Shown: positions 24,016 through 51,365, numbered from the stretch's first letter. The stretch: 64,000 bases of DNA from Paraspadella gotoi (GCA_051294375.1 CM119268.1:16497074-16561073); one strand, 5' to 3'. Notes: generated by a model from the letters alone, not told the origin. Program-made: numbers and translations.

Positions 24016-25655
24016 TTTAGTCGGATCTGCTTGTCAGCAGATTCCGACTCTATAATGCAATTTGTCGGTCTGTCGGTCCCAACCCAAAATCGTGTCGGTA
24101 AATAATTTTTATCAAATCAGAACATCAAATTGTGATAAAATTATGATTAGAGAATTGACAAAGTTTTTTGTTTGCAACAAATTTTATTTCAATTGAACAG
24201 AAATGTTTCGACTTGCTTTACAAGTCTTCATCAGCGTTTTGACAGTAGAAGGGAGGAGAGAGAGAGAGAGAGAGATACAACAGGGATAAATAAATAATAA
24301 ATGATACATTGTGTAATGTACAACTACAGGTAATTAATTTTTATCAAATCAGAACATCAAATTATGATAGAATTATGCAAAAAAAATAATTTCCTTCCGT
24401 CTGTCCGTCCCCCCTTAGCATTAAACTCCAATTATTCGTGATTGGATGGATGGATTGCAATGAAATTTTGTGTGGGTAGGAAAGTGTGGGATTGAGCTCG
24501 ATTTAAAGTTTCGATAGAATCGTGCAAGTGGAAATGCGTTTAAATGGAAAAAGCAAAAGTCATATTTAACTAAAGTATTTTTACTTATATTTACTCATAA
24601 TTATTATATTTATTAAAAATTGGATAGATAAATTGATATGAAATTGTGTGTGTGGGTAGGAAAGTATGTGATTAAGCTGGATAAACAGTTTAAATTAGAA
24701 AACCGAAAGACGCATTTATTTGAATTTTTAAGTGTTTCTTTCTTTATCTCTCTCTGATTGATTGATTGACCAAATTATGCCAGGTGACCAAATTATGCCA
24801 GTTGACCAAATTATTCAAGTGACCAAATTCTGCTAGTTGACCAAATTATACCTATGGATAAAATTATGCCAGTTGACCATATTATCCATGTTGACCAAGA
24901 TTTATGTGGTTGACCAAATTATTGCCAATTGGACAAAATTATGCCAGTGACCAAATAATGCCAGTTAACCAAATAATGCCAGCATTTGAGCAAATTAAGT
25001 CAGTTGACCAAAATTATGTCTGAGTTGACCAAAATTATCCAGTTGACAAATTAAGCAGTTGACCAAATTATGCCAGTTGGACAAATGTTTGCCATTTGAC
25101 CAAATTATTGCCTAGTGATCAAATTATGCCAGTTGACCACACTTTTGCAAGTATGAACAAATTATGCAAGTGTAAAAATTATATCAAGTTGACCAAATTA
25201 TCCAGTGACCACAAATATGCATTTGACCAAATTATGCACAGTAGACCATATTATCGCAGTTAACCAAATTATAGCTGATGACAAAATTATGACCAGCTCA
25301 CCAAAATTATATCAGTTGACCAAATTATGCCAGTTGACCAAATTATGCAAGTGATTAAATTATTGCAAGATGATCAAATAGAGCAAGTTGACCAAAATTC
25401 ATTGCAAATTACCCAATTATGCAAGTTGACCAAATTATACAAATTGACCAAATTTATGCGCAAGTTGGTAATTGGCGCAGCTACTGGTAAATGTATTGAT
25501 TAGATAACTCTCTGATTTATAGATTTTTTCATAATGTATTAAGAATTCTGTTATGATTTGTTATGAATCTGTTAAGATCCATGATTAGATTATTACCCGC
25601 TTATTTATCGTAGGGAAATCACACATTGGTTTGATCAAACTTATTTTTTTCAATA
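24016..25655 (+). mobile_element. HINE/pearl-like element, copy 5, with an inserted hammerhead-bearing element
   Basis: Starts with the hairpin AGTCGGATCTGC-TTGTCA-GCAGATTCCGACT at 24018-24050 and ends in a decayed 3' block near 25655. Two core units are at 24430-24750 and a TTGACCAAATTATGCCAG minisatellite at 24770-25470. About 200 bp carrying a hammerhead-like motif and a (GA)n run (24140-24340) is inserted. A partial duplicate of the flanking sequence (TTTTTATCAAATCAGAACAT at 24107 and 24337) may mark the insertion. Confidence 0.6.
24196..24238 (-). ncRNA. Hammerhead-ribozyme-like motif, copy 1
   Basis: Read on the minus strand: CUGAUGA (24234-24228), an extra A, helix II GACUU/AAGUC with a 7-nt loop, GAAA (24209-24206), then CAUUUC where a functional copy would have a GUC-type cleavage triplet. 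Stem I can form from AACG and UGUU. The UUC triplet is weak, so this copy is probably impaired. Confidence 0.45.
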
Positions 25656-25861
25656 TTGCGAATAACTTTCCATCTTTATCCCCCCATTTCGTATATAAAA
25701 TACCTTCGACTGGCAAACTAGGACTCCACAACCCCAGCCATTTGCCTATTACCCTCTAGCGATCCAGTATTCATGCCTCTCAACAAAAACTTGAAAGGCC
25801 GGCTTGGAACAAAATAGTCACGCTTTCTTGACGATCTTTCTTCGCAGCTGCCTCAAAGCGA

Positions 25862-26445
25862 TTGGTCGAGAAAGATGCTCAAATCGTCACTCTAACTTTT
25901 TCCAATAAACTTTTCAAGGAGCTAACGAGTTTTTTTTCTTCCGATCGTACCCCAAAAAAGATGCCTTCCATACTTCAGACACGCGACAAAGTTGCTTGGG
26001 GTCCTCGTTTCAAAAAACGTTTACGCTTACCTTCAGTCTGTGAATTGACTCGTTCCAGCTCCCAAAAAGACGCTCCGAACCGCGACCAAACTATTTGGTG
26101 CCGGCGACGAATCTCGCGACTGTCAGACGGTCAGAATCTCGGACCGTTTCGGAATCTCAAAAAAAAGCCTCCACTTATATCTATGGCGAAGGCATTCCGA
26201 TTCAAAATTTCATCATCACCAACTATCTACGGCATGTTCTCCAACCCTTTTTGCTTTCGCAAGCGCTAGTCAAAGGCCAAAATCTGATGTACGCCACATG
26301 CATTGTCATTAATGTGATCAAAGGACAGATTCTTTTCATATTTCGGGCTTCTGTTTTGAGAATAGGTACTTTTTCCGATCTCTGGTGCCAACTTATACAA
26401 ACTAGTATATTGAGTCATTTTTTTGGAGGGGAGAATAATTATTAG
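25862..26445 (+). other. Overlapping open frames, uncertain coding
   Basis: Two overlapping frames (25862-26269 and 26095-26445) in sequence of slightly raised GC. The second encodes a stretch around GEGIPIQNFIITNYLRHVLQ that looks protein-like, but I see no start, splice structure or family match. It could be a gene remnant or an old transposon fragment. Confidence 0.2.
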
Positions 26446-27202
26446 CATTATTATTTGTATTTATGTATGTAATGATGATGACGTCGTAAAACAAGTCGCG
26501 CTTCGTTCGATCCCGTATCGACGAAAACCTGCGATTTTTAGGTTTTTTTCTCGTTTTGTCAAAATTAAAGTAAAATGACCATGGCCAGTCATCTTCCGGA
26601 CAAGTTTACCCATCAAGGTATTGAAAAAATTTAAAAAGAATTGAAATCCCACATAATAATAAGGGTTAAAATCTTCTCTGGTCCGTTTAATGGTCAAAAT
26701 GCTTATAATATTAATGTTAAACACAAAATAGAAAATATGACGCGAAAGAATGTGAGAAGCTTAATTGGACAAATTCGGCTTCTCCCACATAATCAATATC
26801 ATGTTGTGGCGCGTACATTCACAATGAATATTGAAATTTTTTTTTCATTAGAATAAATAAAATTTAAGATCCGTAACGATAAGAAAATTTCGAAATAATG
26901 ATTTTTACCAAATTTAAGAAACGTACAAACGTTTTATTCGAATGCGATACTCTCTTCTTGTTGATTTTCAGTGCATCTCTCCAGATCTCACGATTACTCT
27001 AATTTTAAAATTTCTCATTCAAAAAAAAATCTGCCCCTCCCCACCTCCTTGTACAAACTATTTAGCTCCAAATTCTTCGGTTTTTTCTGTTTTAGTTCTC
27101 TTTCTCTTCTGCTTTGTTGTTGAGTAGAAAGTAATTAGGTCTTAAAATGTTAGCGAAATTTGTTTTTGTTGCAACAACGATTTTATTTGTATTAAAAGAA
27201 AA

Positions 27203-27243
27203 AACAGACATGTTTCGACTCGTTATGGAGTCTTCATCAGCGC
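27203..27243 (-). ncRNA. Hammerhead-ribozyme-like motif, copy 2 (best conserved)
   Basis: Minus strand: GCG, CUGAUGA (27240-27234), one extra A, helix II GACUC/GAGUC closed by a 6-nt loop, GAAA (27216-27213), then CAUGUC with cleavage expected after the C at 27207. Stem III would be AC/GU with a 2-nt loop, or the palindrome ACAUGU pairing between two molecules, as known for ribozymes of Penelope-like elements and retrozymes. The conserved flank TACATTGTACAT-type sequence lies upstream on this strand (27305-27318). The extra A between A9 and helix II is non-canonical but present in all copies here. Confidence 0.6.
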
Positions 27244-27479
27244 AATTGACATTTTTTGAAAATTTGAGACAAAAAAGAACCATTAAGCTTAATATTTATC
27301 TATGTTGTACATTGTACATTTTAAATAGGGAAACTGGCAACGCGAACAATAAAAAATGTTTATCATTATCAATATCAAATCAAAAGAGCACCTCTTTGAT
27401 TTCAAACGTCGTCGTCATGATGGCAGCAGTGATTGATAAGTAAAAAGAAGAGCAACGGTGTATTCAATTTCGTTATAAG

Positions 27480-27720
27480 ATTGGTACAACTAATATAAAC
27501 TATTTATGAAATTGGTACAACCAATATAAAAATTATCCATTCATTTAATAAATAGGCTATCTTGCCCCTGACTTTGGACAGGCTTTGGTGGTTTAAGGCC
27601 TCCATCACTCTTACAAGATAATGACATAACAGGTCCCTGCAAGCTTTCAATCAAGACTCTTTCACAGTCTCGTTTATTCACTCCCAGAGTACCTGGCTTC
27701 CCTATCAATGAAGTGGTATA
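27480..27720 (-). repeat. Interspersed repeat, inverted relative to 33925..34250
   Basis: The reverse complement of 27480-27720 matches the Mpv17 intron repeat, including CCTGTCCAAAGTCAGGGGC and a segment carrying ACTGTGAAAGAGTCTTGATT-like sequence. A shorter fragment is at 9407-9438 and a decayed one near 27795-27820. Confidence 0.7.
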
Positions 27721-28195
27721 ATATAAAATAGAAAATAGTGAAAAAAGTAATTTAGCAAATTTTCATAACAATGATCCTGTCATTTAATAAATATCTTTCC
27801 CCTGATTAAGACGGGCTATAATAATAACAAGTGGCCACTCTACTTGCATTCCAAATCGTAACTTCTGGATTCTTATACAGACAAAATAAAATTTCCTCAT
27901 CTAAAACCCTTTCAAAGGCTATTATCATATTGCTGCAGCTGCTATATTTTCGTAGAATGATGGAAGAGAGATATTTTCGAGGCATTTTCGAACTCACTGT
28001 ACCAAGTTTAAATATGTTGCCCGACTTTATTCGGATCCGCCTGTTGTTACTAGTATTATATACATAAGAAATGTCCGTCTTCCTGTGATTGGTGATGGGT
28101 CCACTTACTATTACAGTTTTCAATGATTTAAATAAAACAATTTTGCTTCATGTAATATTATCCAAGTTATTTTAAAAATTATACAATTCCGTTAG

Positions 28196-42588
<14,393 letters not shown>

Positions 42589-43366
42589 CGTGGGGGGCGG
42601 GGGTAGGAAAAGGGGGATAGTGGGAAGTGGGAGTGGAGGCGGTGCGTAGGGGTGTTATCGCGGGGGTTCGATTAACTCTGGATGAAATCGCTAACTGAAG
42701 TTAAAAGGGAAACGTCGATACGTTAGCGACAGTTTCGTTGAAATCTTCGAATTTGACGAAGAAGGAAGGATCGAGCAGCGACAACGAAATGTTATATGTT
42801 TTGACTTTTCACTTTTCACAATCCGGAGATTCGGGTGAATCACGCGAAAAATGAAACAACGAAAAAGGATGGAAAAGATGACGACGAAGGAGACGAAGAG
42901 ACGAAAAGTCTTTAAACGTCAAGTGTCTACTGAACAGTTCGTCTGATGAACGATGAACGATCCCTCAACGAGTGATCGCTAAAATCCGAAAACATTGATA
43001 ATATTTAAAGAAAAGGAAATTATTCGCGGAATTTATTTAATTTACCGTTGTATTACAACTTGTAACGCGTTTGTCAGGTGCGTCGTAATTTGAGAAAAAA
43101 ATTAATTAAAACTATAGTGATCATTTAATTCTGTCTACAAATATCAATTTTTTTTTATCTAAAACGTATAAAAATTTAATATTTAACGTAAATTAGTCAT
43201 TGAAAAAAGGTTGTCGCACGTAGCCTCTACTCTCCGTGTTTACCTGTTGTCAAGGTAGATTCTTTACGTCCGGGTCAATATTTGTCAAAAGATCTTTTGT
43301 TTTGATTGTGTTCAAATCCGATTCGAGCGGCCATCTAGCCGGGGTTGCAACAAAAGCGAGATTGTT

Positions 43367-43418
<52 letters not shown>

Positions 43419-43605
43419 AATTTTTTTTATTTTAATGTTTGGATTTTATTACATACATCATAATATTTTTTAAATTCGACTTATGGCTATTAATGAAAAA
43501 GTTCAAACATTTTTTATGTTTTATGCAGAAGAAGACGACTTATCAAATTTTAAATATGTATTAAATAAGTAAATAAAGAAAATAAATTGAAAAAAAATTA
43601 AAGTT
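42589..43605. other. Upstream region of PCNX4, no gene seen
   Basis: Probable PCNX4 promoter/5' UTR side. Includes a (GA)n run at 43370-43414. No other coding signal. Confidence 0.4.
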
Positions 43606-44276
43606 NNNNNNNNNNNNNNNNNNNNNNNNNNNNNNNNNNNNNNNNNNNNNNNNNNNNNNNNNNNNNNNNNNNNNNNNNNNNNNNNNNNNNNNNNNNNNNN
43701 NNNNNNNNNNNNNNNNNNNNNNNNNNNNNNNNNNNNNNNNNNNNNNNNNNNNNNNNNNNNNNNNNNNNNNNNNNNNNNNNNNNNNNNNNNNNNNNNNNNN
43801 NNNNNNNNNNNNNNNNNNNNNNNNNNNNNNNNNNNNNNNNNNNNNNNNNNNNNNNNNNNNNNNNNNNNNNNNNNNNNNNNNNNNNNNNNNNNNNNNNNNN
43901 NNNNNNNNNNNNNNNNNNNNNNNNNNNNNNNNNNNNNNNNNNNNNNNNNNNNNNNNNNNNNNNNNNNNNNNNNNNNNNNNNNNNNNNNNNNNNNNNNNNN
44001 NNNNNNNNNNNNNNNNNNNNNNNNNNNNNNNNNNNNNNNNNNNNNNNNNNNNNNNNNNNNNNNNNNNNNNNNNNNNNNNNNNNNNNNNNNNNNNNNNNNN
44101 NNNNNNNNNNNNNNNNNNNNNNNNNNNNNNNNNNNNNNNNNNNNNNNNNNNNNNNNNNNNNNNNNNNNNNNNNNNNNNNNNNNNNNNNNNNNNNNNNNNN
44201 NNNNNNNNNNNNNNNNNNNNNNNNNNNNNNNNNNNNNNNNNNNNNNNNNNNNNNNNNNNNNNNNNNNNNNNNNNNN
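43606..44276. other. Assembly gap (671 N)
   Basis: Separates PCNX4 from the coiled-coil gene array. Confidence 0.95.
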
Positions 44277-44545
44277 TAAAGTTCATTACTTCTAAAAAAT
44301 TGTTCACTATCTAATTGGGTCAATACAGGAGCTACTTTGTTTGTACAAAATTGTTTAAAGAAACAAGAAAAAACAGTTTTTAAGTACAAATGATCATTAC
44401 ATCATAGTAAATTACAATGTTTACATTACAACTTTTTAAATCTTATTATATCAAGAGCAATAAAGACTCTCGAACTGCCGACTGAGAAAGAGCACCAACT
44501 TACTTACTATTTTGTTTAGTTACACCCGACTCAATCTAAATTTTT

Positions 44546-45495
44546 ATAGACTGATTCTATTGTATCTGTTATGGTTCTCAAGACCAATAACGCCAAAGTT
44601 TAATGTCACTCAGCATAATCATAATGACACCAGGAGATCTATATTTTTCTTTGGTAAAGTAAAAACCATAGCATCTGTAGTCTTTCTCGGGCGAACAGGG
44701 ATGGATTTTAAAACCTGAAGAAGTAAATGATCAATTCATAATTTTATCTTAGCATTTACTTTCTTTTCTGTTCTGATGAAAGATCAAACCCTAACTTTTA
44801 TTTCCGGAATTTTTTAAAGGTTGCGTAAAACTATACTTATAATAATTAATATAAGGAATATGATGTATCACCTTGTATAAGTCATGAGAACCACCAATTG
44901 TACCCCTATGAAGAACATCCCAGTAGGAATTATCGCCACAATTGACGTCGTTGCTCGCGACGAATTGGTAATTAAACTTGTAATGGGATTCGTAGCGTAA
45001 CGAAACCGCAAAACTTTCTGCGGCTGTAAATATAATCGAAAGAGAAAAACAGCAATGGTTGTAAATGACCGCTAGAATTTGGATGACTCAAGTTCTCACT
45101 TACTACCTTATTGCTATGAAATATTTAAATTTTAAGGTACACTGCTCTACTTCGTCCTCATGGCAGAATTTTTTAAAAATTGATTCGGCTTTAGTAGAAT
45201 TAGCCAAAAAGTATGATTATGGTATCAAACAGCGCCTTAAACATGCCGCCTTACCGAATAAACATGCCGCTACCCACCTTCGGAAGCTTAATCCAAATTC
45301 GCTGTGGAACGAAGCTGTCTTCATCGAAATAAGCCGTTCTCCATTCGGCGTCTCTTTCGCCAAGAAACGCTTTGCTTGGTCCCAACGTTGGAATAAAACT
45401 GGTCGTGGCTCCGTAGCTCGCCCCATCGTAAGACAATCGTTTCATGCGAGCCTCTGCCGCCGTAACGTATTGGTTAAATTTATTCATTATTAAAA
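44546..45495 (-). pseudogene. Coiled-coil/F5/8C-like gene: C-terminal exons only (copy A)
   Basis: Minus-strand blocks: an exon with the region AEARMKRLSYDGASYGATTS, then GPSKAFLGERDAEWRTAYFD and FVPQRIWIKLPKVGSGM (about 45487-45100); an exon with YESHYKFNYQFVASND..SYWDVLHRGTIGG (about 45024-44873); and a last exon VLKSIPVRPRKTTDAM..NIDLLVSL with stop (about 44716-44625). The FVASND..YWDVLH pattern and the W..YF..PQRIWIKL pattern recall F5/8 type C (discoidin) domains, so I call it F5/8C-like with caution. A short internal duplication at 45228-45275 and frame slips in T runs break it. A 10-N gap follows. Confidence 0.5.
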
Positions 45496-45555
45496 ATAAT
45501 AATTAGTTCAAATAAAGACTTAATTGCCCGCCTGTTTCCATGATTNNNNNNNNNN

Positions 45556-47648
45556 ATAGACTGATTCTATTGTATCTGTTATGGTTCTCAAGACCAATAA
45601 CGCCAAAGTTTAATGTCACTCAGCATAATCATAATGACACCAGGAGATCTATATTTTTCTTTGGTAAAGTAAAAACCATAGCATCTGTAGTCTTTTCTCG
45701 GGCGAACAGGGATGGATTTTAAAACCTGAAGAAGTAAATGATCAATTCATAAATTTTATCTTAGCATTTACTTTCTTTTCTGTTCTGATGAAAGATCAAA
45801 CCCTAACTTTTATTTCCGGAATTTTTTAAAGGTTGCGTAAAACTATACTTATAGATGATTTCTATTGTATCTGTTATGGTTCTCAAGACCAATAACGCCA
45901 AAGTTTAATGTGTCACTCAGCATAATCATAATGACACCCAGGAGATCTATATTTTTCTTTGGTAAAGTAAAAACCAATAGCATCTGTAGTCTTTTTCTCG
46001 GGCGAACAGGAGAGGGATTTTAAAACCTGAAGAAGTAAATGATCAATTCATAATTTTATCTTAGCATTTACTTTCTTTTCTGTTCTGATGAAAGATCAAA
46101 CCCTAACTTTTATTTCCGGAATTTTTTAAAGGTTGCGTAAAACTATACTTATAATAATTAATATAAGGAATATGATGTATCACCTTGTATAAGTCATGAG
46201 AACCACCCAATTGTACCCCTATGAAGAACATCCCAGTAGGAATTATCGCCACAATTGACGTCGTTGCTCGCGACGAATTGGTAATTAAACTTGTAATGGG
46301 ATTCGTAGCGTAACGAAAACCGCAAAACTTTCTGCGGCTGTAATATATATCGACAAGAGAAAAACAGCAATGGTTGTAAATGACCGCTAGAATTTGGATG
46401 ACTCAAGTTCTCACTTACTACCTTATTGACATTGAAATATTTAAATTTTAAGGTACACTGCTCTACTTCGGTCCTCATGCAGAATTTTTTAAAATTGATT
46501 CGGCTTAAGTAGAATTAGCCCCATAAAAAGCAAAATATGATGTATGGTATCAAACAGCGCTTAAACATGCCGCTACCCACCTTCGGAAGCTTAATCCAAA
46601 TTCGCTGTGGAACGAAGCTGTCTTCATCGAAATAAGCCGTTCTCCATTCGGCGTCTCTTTCGCCAAGAAACGCTTTGCTTGGTCCCAACGTTGGAATAAA
46701 ACTGGTCGTGGCTCCGTAGCTCGCTCCCATCGTACAAGACAATCTTTCATGCGAGCTCTTGTGCCGCCGTAACGTATTGGTTAAATTTATATTCATTAAA
46801 AAAATAATATATAGTTCAAATAAAGACTTAATTTCCCCGCTGTTTCCAATGATTCCCACGTCGTCCTTCAACCTCGAAACCTTGTGGTCCAAATTTTTCT
46901 GTTGTTTCTTCAGTTCATTCAGTTCGTCCCGAAGTTTTTTCATTTTTCATTTCCAAGTTTCTCTTCATTTCTTTGTCAGCTGCCGCTTTTTTTCAAAGCT
47001 TCATCGATCTTCGTCTTTAATTGATCGTTCTCGTTTTCCAAGGAAATCTTTGCCTCTGTAATTATAATTTGCCATTGTAACTTTAGTTTAAAGATAGAAA
47101 CAACGCAATCTTTTGAGTTTAAAGTTTATACTCGCATAGTGCATACCTGTTGTTTGTTTTAGTTGCTTCTCCGCCGTTTGTAAGTCCGTTTCTAAATCAT
47201 TTAATAGATTTTTGTAAATGTTCCGTTTTTTCGTAGAGTTTCTTGTTCCTTTTCGCGGATTTTTAATTCGTTTTCACTTTTGACATTTTTCCTTCGAGGA
47301 TCTCATTAGCTATTCGTACGATCTTAAAAATAAAGACGATAATTTGAACATAATTAACTACCAAAATATTTGAATACCTTTTTAAAATTTTATAAACAAG
47401 ATTAACTTGGAAAGAATCTAATTAATATTAAAATTCATGTTTCCACAAAAAGCCTCTAAAATATTTGTTGCATTATAATAACTAAAAAAATAAGTTACTT
47501 ACTTCATTTCATTTTTCACGTTGGTGATTTCTTGAACCGCCTCGTTCAGCTTCTTCTTGGCATCTTCAGACTCTTGCTGCAGTTGACGGACCTCAGTTTG
47601 GCCTCGTCTATGCTCTTTTTCAATTCAATCTTTTCTGTGTCATTTGCG
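45556..47648 (-). pseudogene. Coiled-coil/F5/8C-like gene: C-terminal exons plus late coiled coil (copy B)
   Basis: Begins after the 10-N gap with an exact restart of copy A's last exon, contains a second tandem copy of that exon (about 45853-46030), then the middle exon (46350-46200) and the large C-terminal exon (about 46795-46440). Coiled-coil exons follow, with MKKLRDELNELKKQQKNLDH near 46940-46850, ALKKAAADKEM near 47000 and parts near 47160-47640. Single-base indels against copies A and C shift the frame in several places. Ends in an N gap (47649-47673). Confidence 0.5.
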
Positions 47649-47673
47649 NNNNNNNNNNNNNNNNNNNNNNNNN

Positions 47674-50168
47674 CTTATAATAATTAATATAGAGGAATAT
47701 GTGTATCACCCTTGTATAAGTCATGAGAAACCACCAATTGTACCCCTATGAAGAACATCCCAGTAGGAATTAGCGACAATTGACGTCGTTGCTCGCGACG
47801 AATTGGTAATTAAACTTGTAATGGGATTCGTAGCGTAACGAAAACCGCAAAACTTTCTGCGGCTGTAATATAATCGAAAGAGAAAAAACAGCAATGGTTG
47901 TAAATGACCGCTAGAATTTGGATGACTCAATTCTCACTTACTACCTTATTGCTATGAAATATTTAAATTTTAAGGTACAACTGCTCTACTTCGGTCCTCA
48001 TGGCAGAATTTTTTAAAAATTGATTCGGCTTTATTAGAATTAGCCAAAAAGTATGATTGTACAAACAAAAAGCGCCTTAAACATGCCGCTACCCACCTTC
48101 GGAAGCTTAATCCAAATTCGCTGTGGAACGAAGCTGTCTTCATCGAAATAAGCCGTTCTCCATTCGGCGTCTCTTTCGCCAAGAAACGCTTTGCTTGGTC
48201 CCAACGTTGGAATAAACTGGTCGTGGCTCCGTAGCTCGCCCCATCGTAAGAACAATCGTTTCATGCGAGCCTCTGCCGCCGGTAACGTATTGGTTCAATT
48301 TATTCATATATTAAAAAATAATAATTAGTTCAAATAAAGACTTAATTCCCCGCTGTTTCCATGATTCCCACGTCGTCCTTCAACCTCGAAACCTTGTGGT
48401 CCAATTTTTCTGTTGTTTCTTCAGTTCATTTCAGTTCGTCCCGAAGTTTTTCATTTTCATTTCCAAGTTTCTCTTCATTTCTTTGTCAGCTGCCGCTTTT
48501 TTCAAAGCTTCATCGATCTTCGTCTTTAATTGATCGTTCTCGGTTTTCCAAGGAAATCTTTGCCTCTGTAATTATAATTTGCCATTGTAACTTTAGTTTA
48601 AAGATAGAACAAACGCAATCTTTTGAGTTTAAAGTTTATAACTGCATAGTGCATACCTGTTGTTTGTTTTAGTTGCTTCTCTCCGCCGTTTGTAAGTCCG
48701 TTTCTAATCATTTAATAGATTTTTGTAAATGTTCCGTTTGTTTCGTAGAGTTTCTTGTTCCTTTTCGCGGATTTTTAATTCGTTTTTCACTTTTGACATT
48801 TTTCCTTCGAGGATCTCATTAGCTATTCGTACGATCTTAAAAATAAAGACGATAATTTGAACATAATTAACTACCAAAATATTTGAATACCTTTTTAAAA
48901 TTTTATAAACAAGATTAACTTGGAAAGAATCTAATTAATATTAAAATTCATGTTTCCACAAAAGCCTCTAAAATATTTGTTGCATTATATAAACTAAAAA
49001 AATAAGATTACTTACTTCATTTCATTTTTCACGTTGGTGATTTCTTGAACCGCCTCGTTCAGCTTTCTTCTTGGCATCTTCGACCCTGCGTTGACGGACT
49101 CCACGTTTGGCCTCGTCTATGCTCTTTTTCACTTCTGTGCATTGCTGCGATTCTCTTGTCAACTTTCATTTTCATTTTCCAGAGTCTCCTTCTCTGGACA
49201 CCTCTTCTATTCTTGAGTATTATAATTTCTCCTTAATTTGATATAGTAATCGTTACACATTCTTCGAGTTGCGCAAGCTCCCTGGTCAAATTTTGATTGG
49301 CTTGATCAATGCTTGCCAAACTGCTTGGTCGCATCCGTGATTTTTCTTGCCCCGTTGTCTTGTTCTCGTCAGAGCTTCGCGGACTGTGATCGATTCGTTG
49401 AGTCGCTTTCTCGAGATCGACTGAAAATAACAGTTTTATTAAATATCTTATCGGCCGCTTTGTACAATGTGTATCAACACTCTGGACAATTGTACATCTT
49501 TCGGTAACGATTAAATCCCCATACGATTCCTCCGAGCGGGGCCGCTCACTTTGCATCTGGAAGGTAACTAACACAGCACAACATGCTTTGGCAACGTAGA
49601 GGGAATCCGACCTGGAACTTTGGGGGGGTTTAAGACCCTCCAAGGAAGGATGTCCCAGAGATCGAACCCAGCATCGGAACAACTAATTGAAGGGCTTTGT
49701 TTCTATTACCCTTTATTTATCTTCTTTTTCATATATTTTTAATCATTTCTTTCTTCAAATTGGCTTTTACCTATTTTCTCTTTATCTTCTGTTGACCCAA
49801 TGGGTAAATCCGATATACCTTCAAGACTTCGTCCAACTTTTTCGAATTAGTTTCGCTTTCTCCAAATTTTCTTCGTATCCGTCGCTACGGCATCATGAAC
49901 TTTCTTTTTCGAAGGATCTGAAAGTAAGTTTCATGAAAAAAAATAAAAATTTTCGCCTTTGAATTTTCAAGGCGACAGCATTTTCCCGTTTTTTCGCTAA
50001 CTTGATCGATGCCAGAATGGCAGCTTTTCGATCTCTTTCGACAGACAGACCCGAGTAGCATCCCCTCGCCGGGACCTTCGGGCGATACCAGCCTTGACGC
50101 GGGACGCTGTGGCAGAGATGCCAAAGACCCAGAAAGGACACAAAGAATTGAGCCGCGTGCATCGCCAT
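47674..50168 (-). CDS. Secreted coiled-coil protein with F5/8C-like C-terminus (copy C, most complete)
   Basis: Contains both ends of the gene. The N-terminal exon starts at ATG 50168 with a signal peptide (MAMHAAQFFVSFLGLWHLCH). Next come an exon with KILEKAKTNSKKLDEVLKV-type heptads (about 49905-49800, frame broken), coiled-coil exons near 49420-49240 (RELAQLEECV), 49130-49020, 48840-48700 and 48570-48360, and the F5/8C-like exons at about 48310-47980 and 47890-47720. The very last exon is cut by the N gap. Read in order the product would be a secreted or lumenal protein: signal peptide, long leucine-zipper-like coiled coil, C-terminal ligand-binding-like domain, a layout common in oligomeric lectin-like proteins. 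Several exons carry 1-base indels relative to the other copies, so the intact sequence cannot be read from this copy alone. Confidence 0.5.
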
Positions 50169-50518
50169 TTCGTTGAGAGAAATTTTCTGTTTTTTCCTCT
50201 GAAATCTTTTCCATTCCTTCGACCCCTCAGCTGACTGATTCTCACGTCTTTGTAATTTTTTTTTAAAAAAAAATGCCAGAACCGGATGATAAGATACAAG
50301 TTTGTTAAATTGTCAAATTGTTTGATTAATAGTCCTCAAAAAGCTCAATCTAATTTAATCTATTTCTACGTATTACAGTTAGTAATTATATTTAATTTTT
50401 CTTTCAGAATTATTATTCTTAGCTTTTTGTTTTAGCCACAAGCGGAAGGGGGGCGACGATATCTGGCGACTAGAGTTTCGTCTATACAGCCCTCCATAAA
50501 TCCGGACGCGAAAAGAGG

Positions 50519-50520
<2 letters not shown>

Positions 50521-50575
<55 letters not shown>
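50521..50575. repeat. (GA)n microsatellite at a repeat junction
   Basis: Shares its left flank with the (GA)n at 52657-52735 but has a different right flank. Confidence 0.9.
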
Positions 50576-50577
<2 letters not shown>

Positions 50578-51365
50578 TTTTCTCCTGCAACTTTTCATTT
50601 TCCTTTTCCAGAGTCTCTTTCTTTTCCGTGACTATCTCTGTCTTATTCTTGAGTATTTTAATATTCTCCTTATACTTTGATATAGTATCGTTACACATTC
50701 TTTCGAGTTGCGCAAGCTCCCTGGTCAAATTTTGATTGGCTTGATCCAAGCTTGCCAACTGCTTGGTCGCATCCGTGATTTCTTGCCCGAGTTCTTTGTT
50801 TTCTCGTTGCAGAGCTTCGCGGACTGTGATCGATTCGTTGAGTCGCTTCTCGAGATCGACTGAAAATAACAGTTTTATAAATATCTTACGGCCGCTTGTA
50901 CAATGTGTATCAACATCTGGACAATTTGTACATCTTTCGGTAACGATTAAATCCCCATACGATTTCCGAGCCGGGGCCGCTCACTTTTGCATCTGGATCG
51001 GTAACTAACACTAGCACAATCATGCTTTGGCAACGTAGAGGGAATCCGACTGGAACTTTGGGGGGGGGGTTTAAGACCCTCCAAGGAAGGATTCCCAGAG
51101 ATCGAACCCCAGCTCGGAACAACTAATTGAAGGGCTTTTGTTTTTTTGCTATTACCCTTTATTTATCTTTTTTTTCATATATTTTTTATCATTTCTTTCT
51201 TCAAATTGGCTTTTACCTATTTTCTCTTTATCTTCTGTTGACCCAATGGGTAAATCCGATATAACCTTCAAGACTTCGTCCAACTTTTTCGAATTAGTTT
51301 TCGCTTTCTCCAAAATTTTCTTCGTATCGTCGCTACGGCATCCATGACTTTCTTTTCGAAGGATC

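Noticed and set aside
15165-25470. Possible CRISPR-like arrays (regular 17-18 bp repeats)
   Set aside because: Units are contiguous minisatellite repeats without unique spacers, inside eukaryotic transposable elements.
49560-51120. Possible SINE B-box (GGGTTCGATCTC on the minus strand, two copies)
   Set aside because: The two copies belong to the large local duplication of the coiled-coil gene. No A box and no dispersed copies are visible here.
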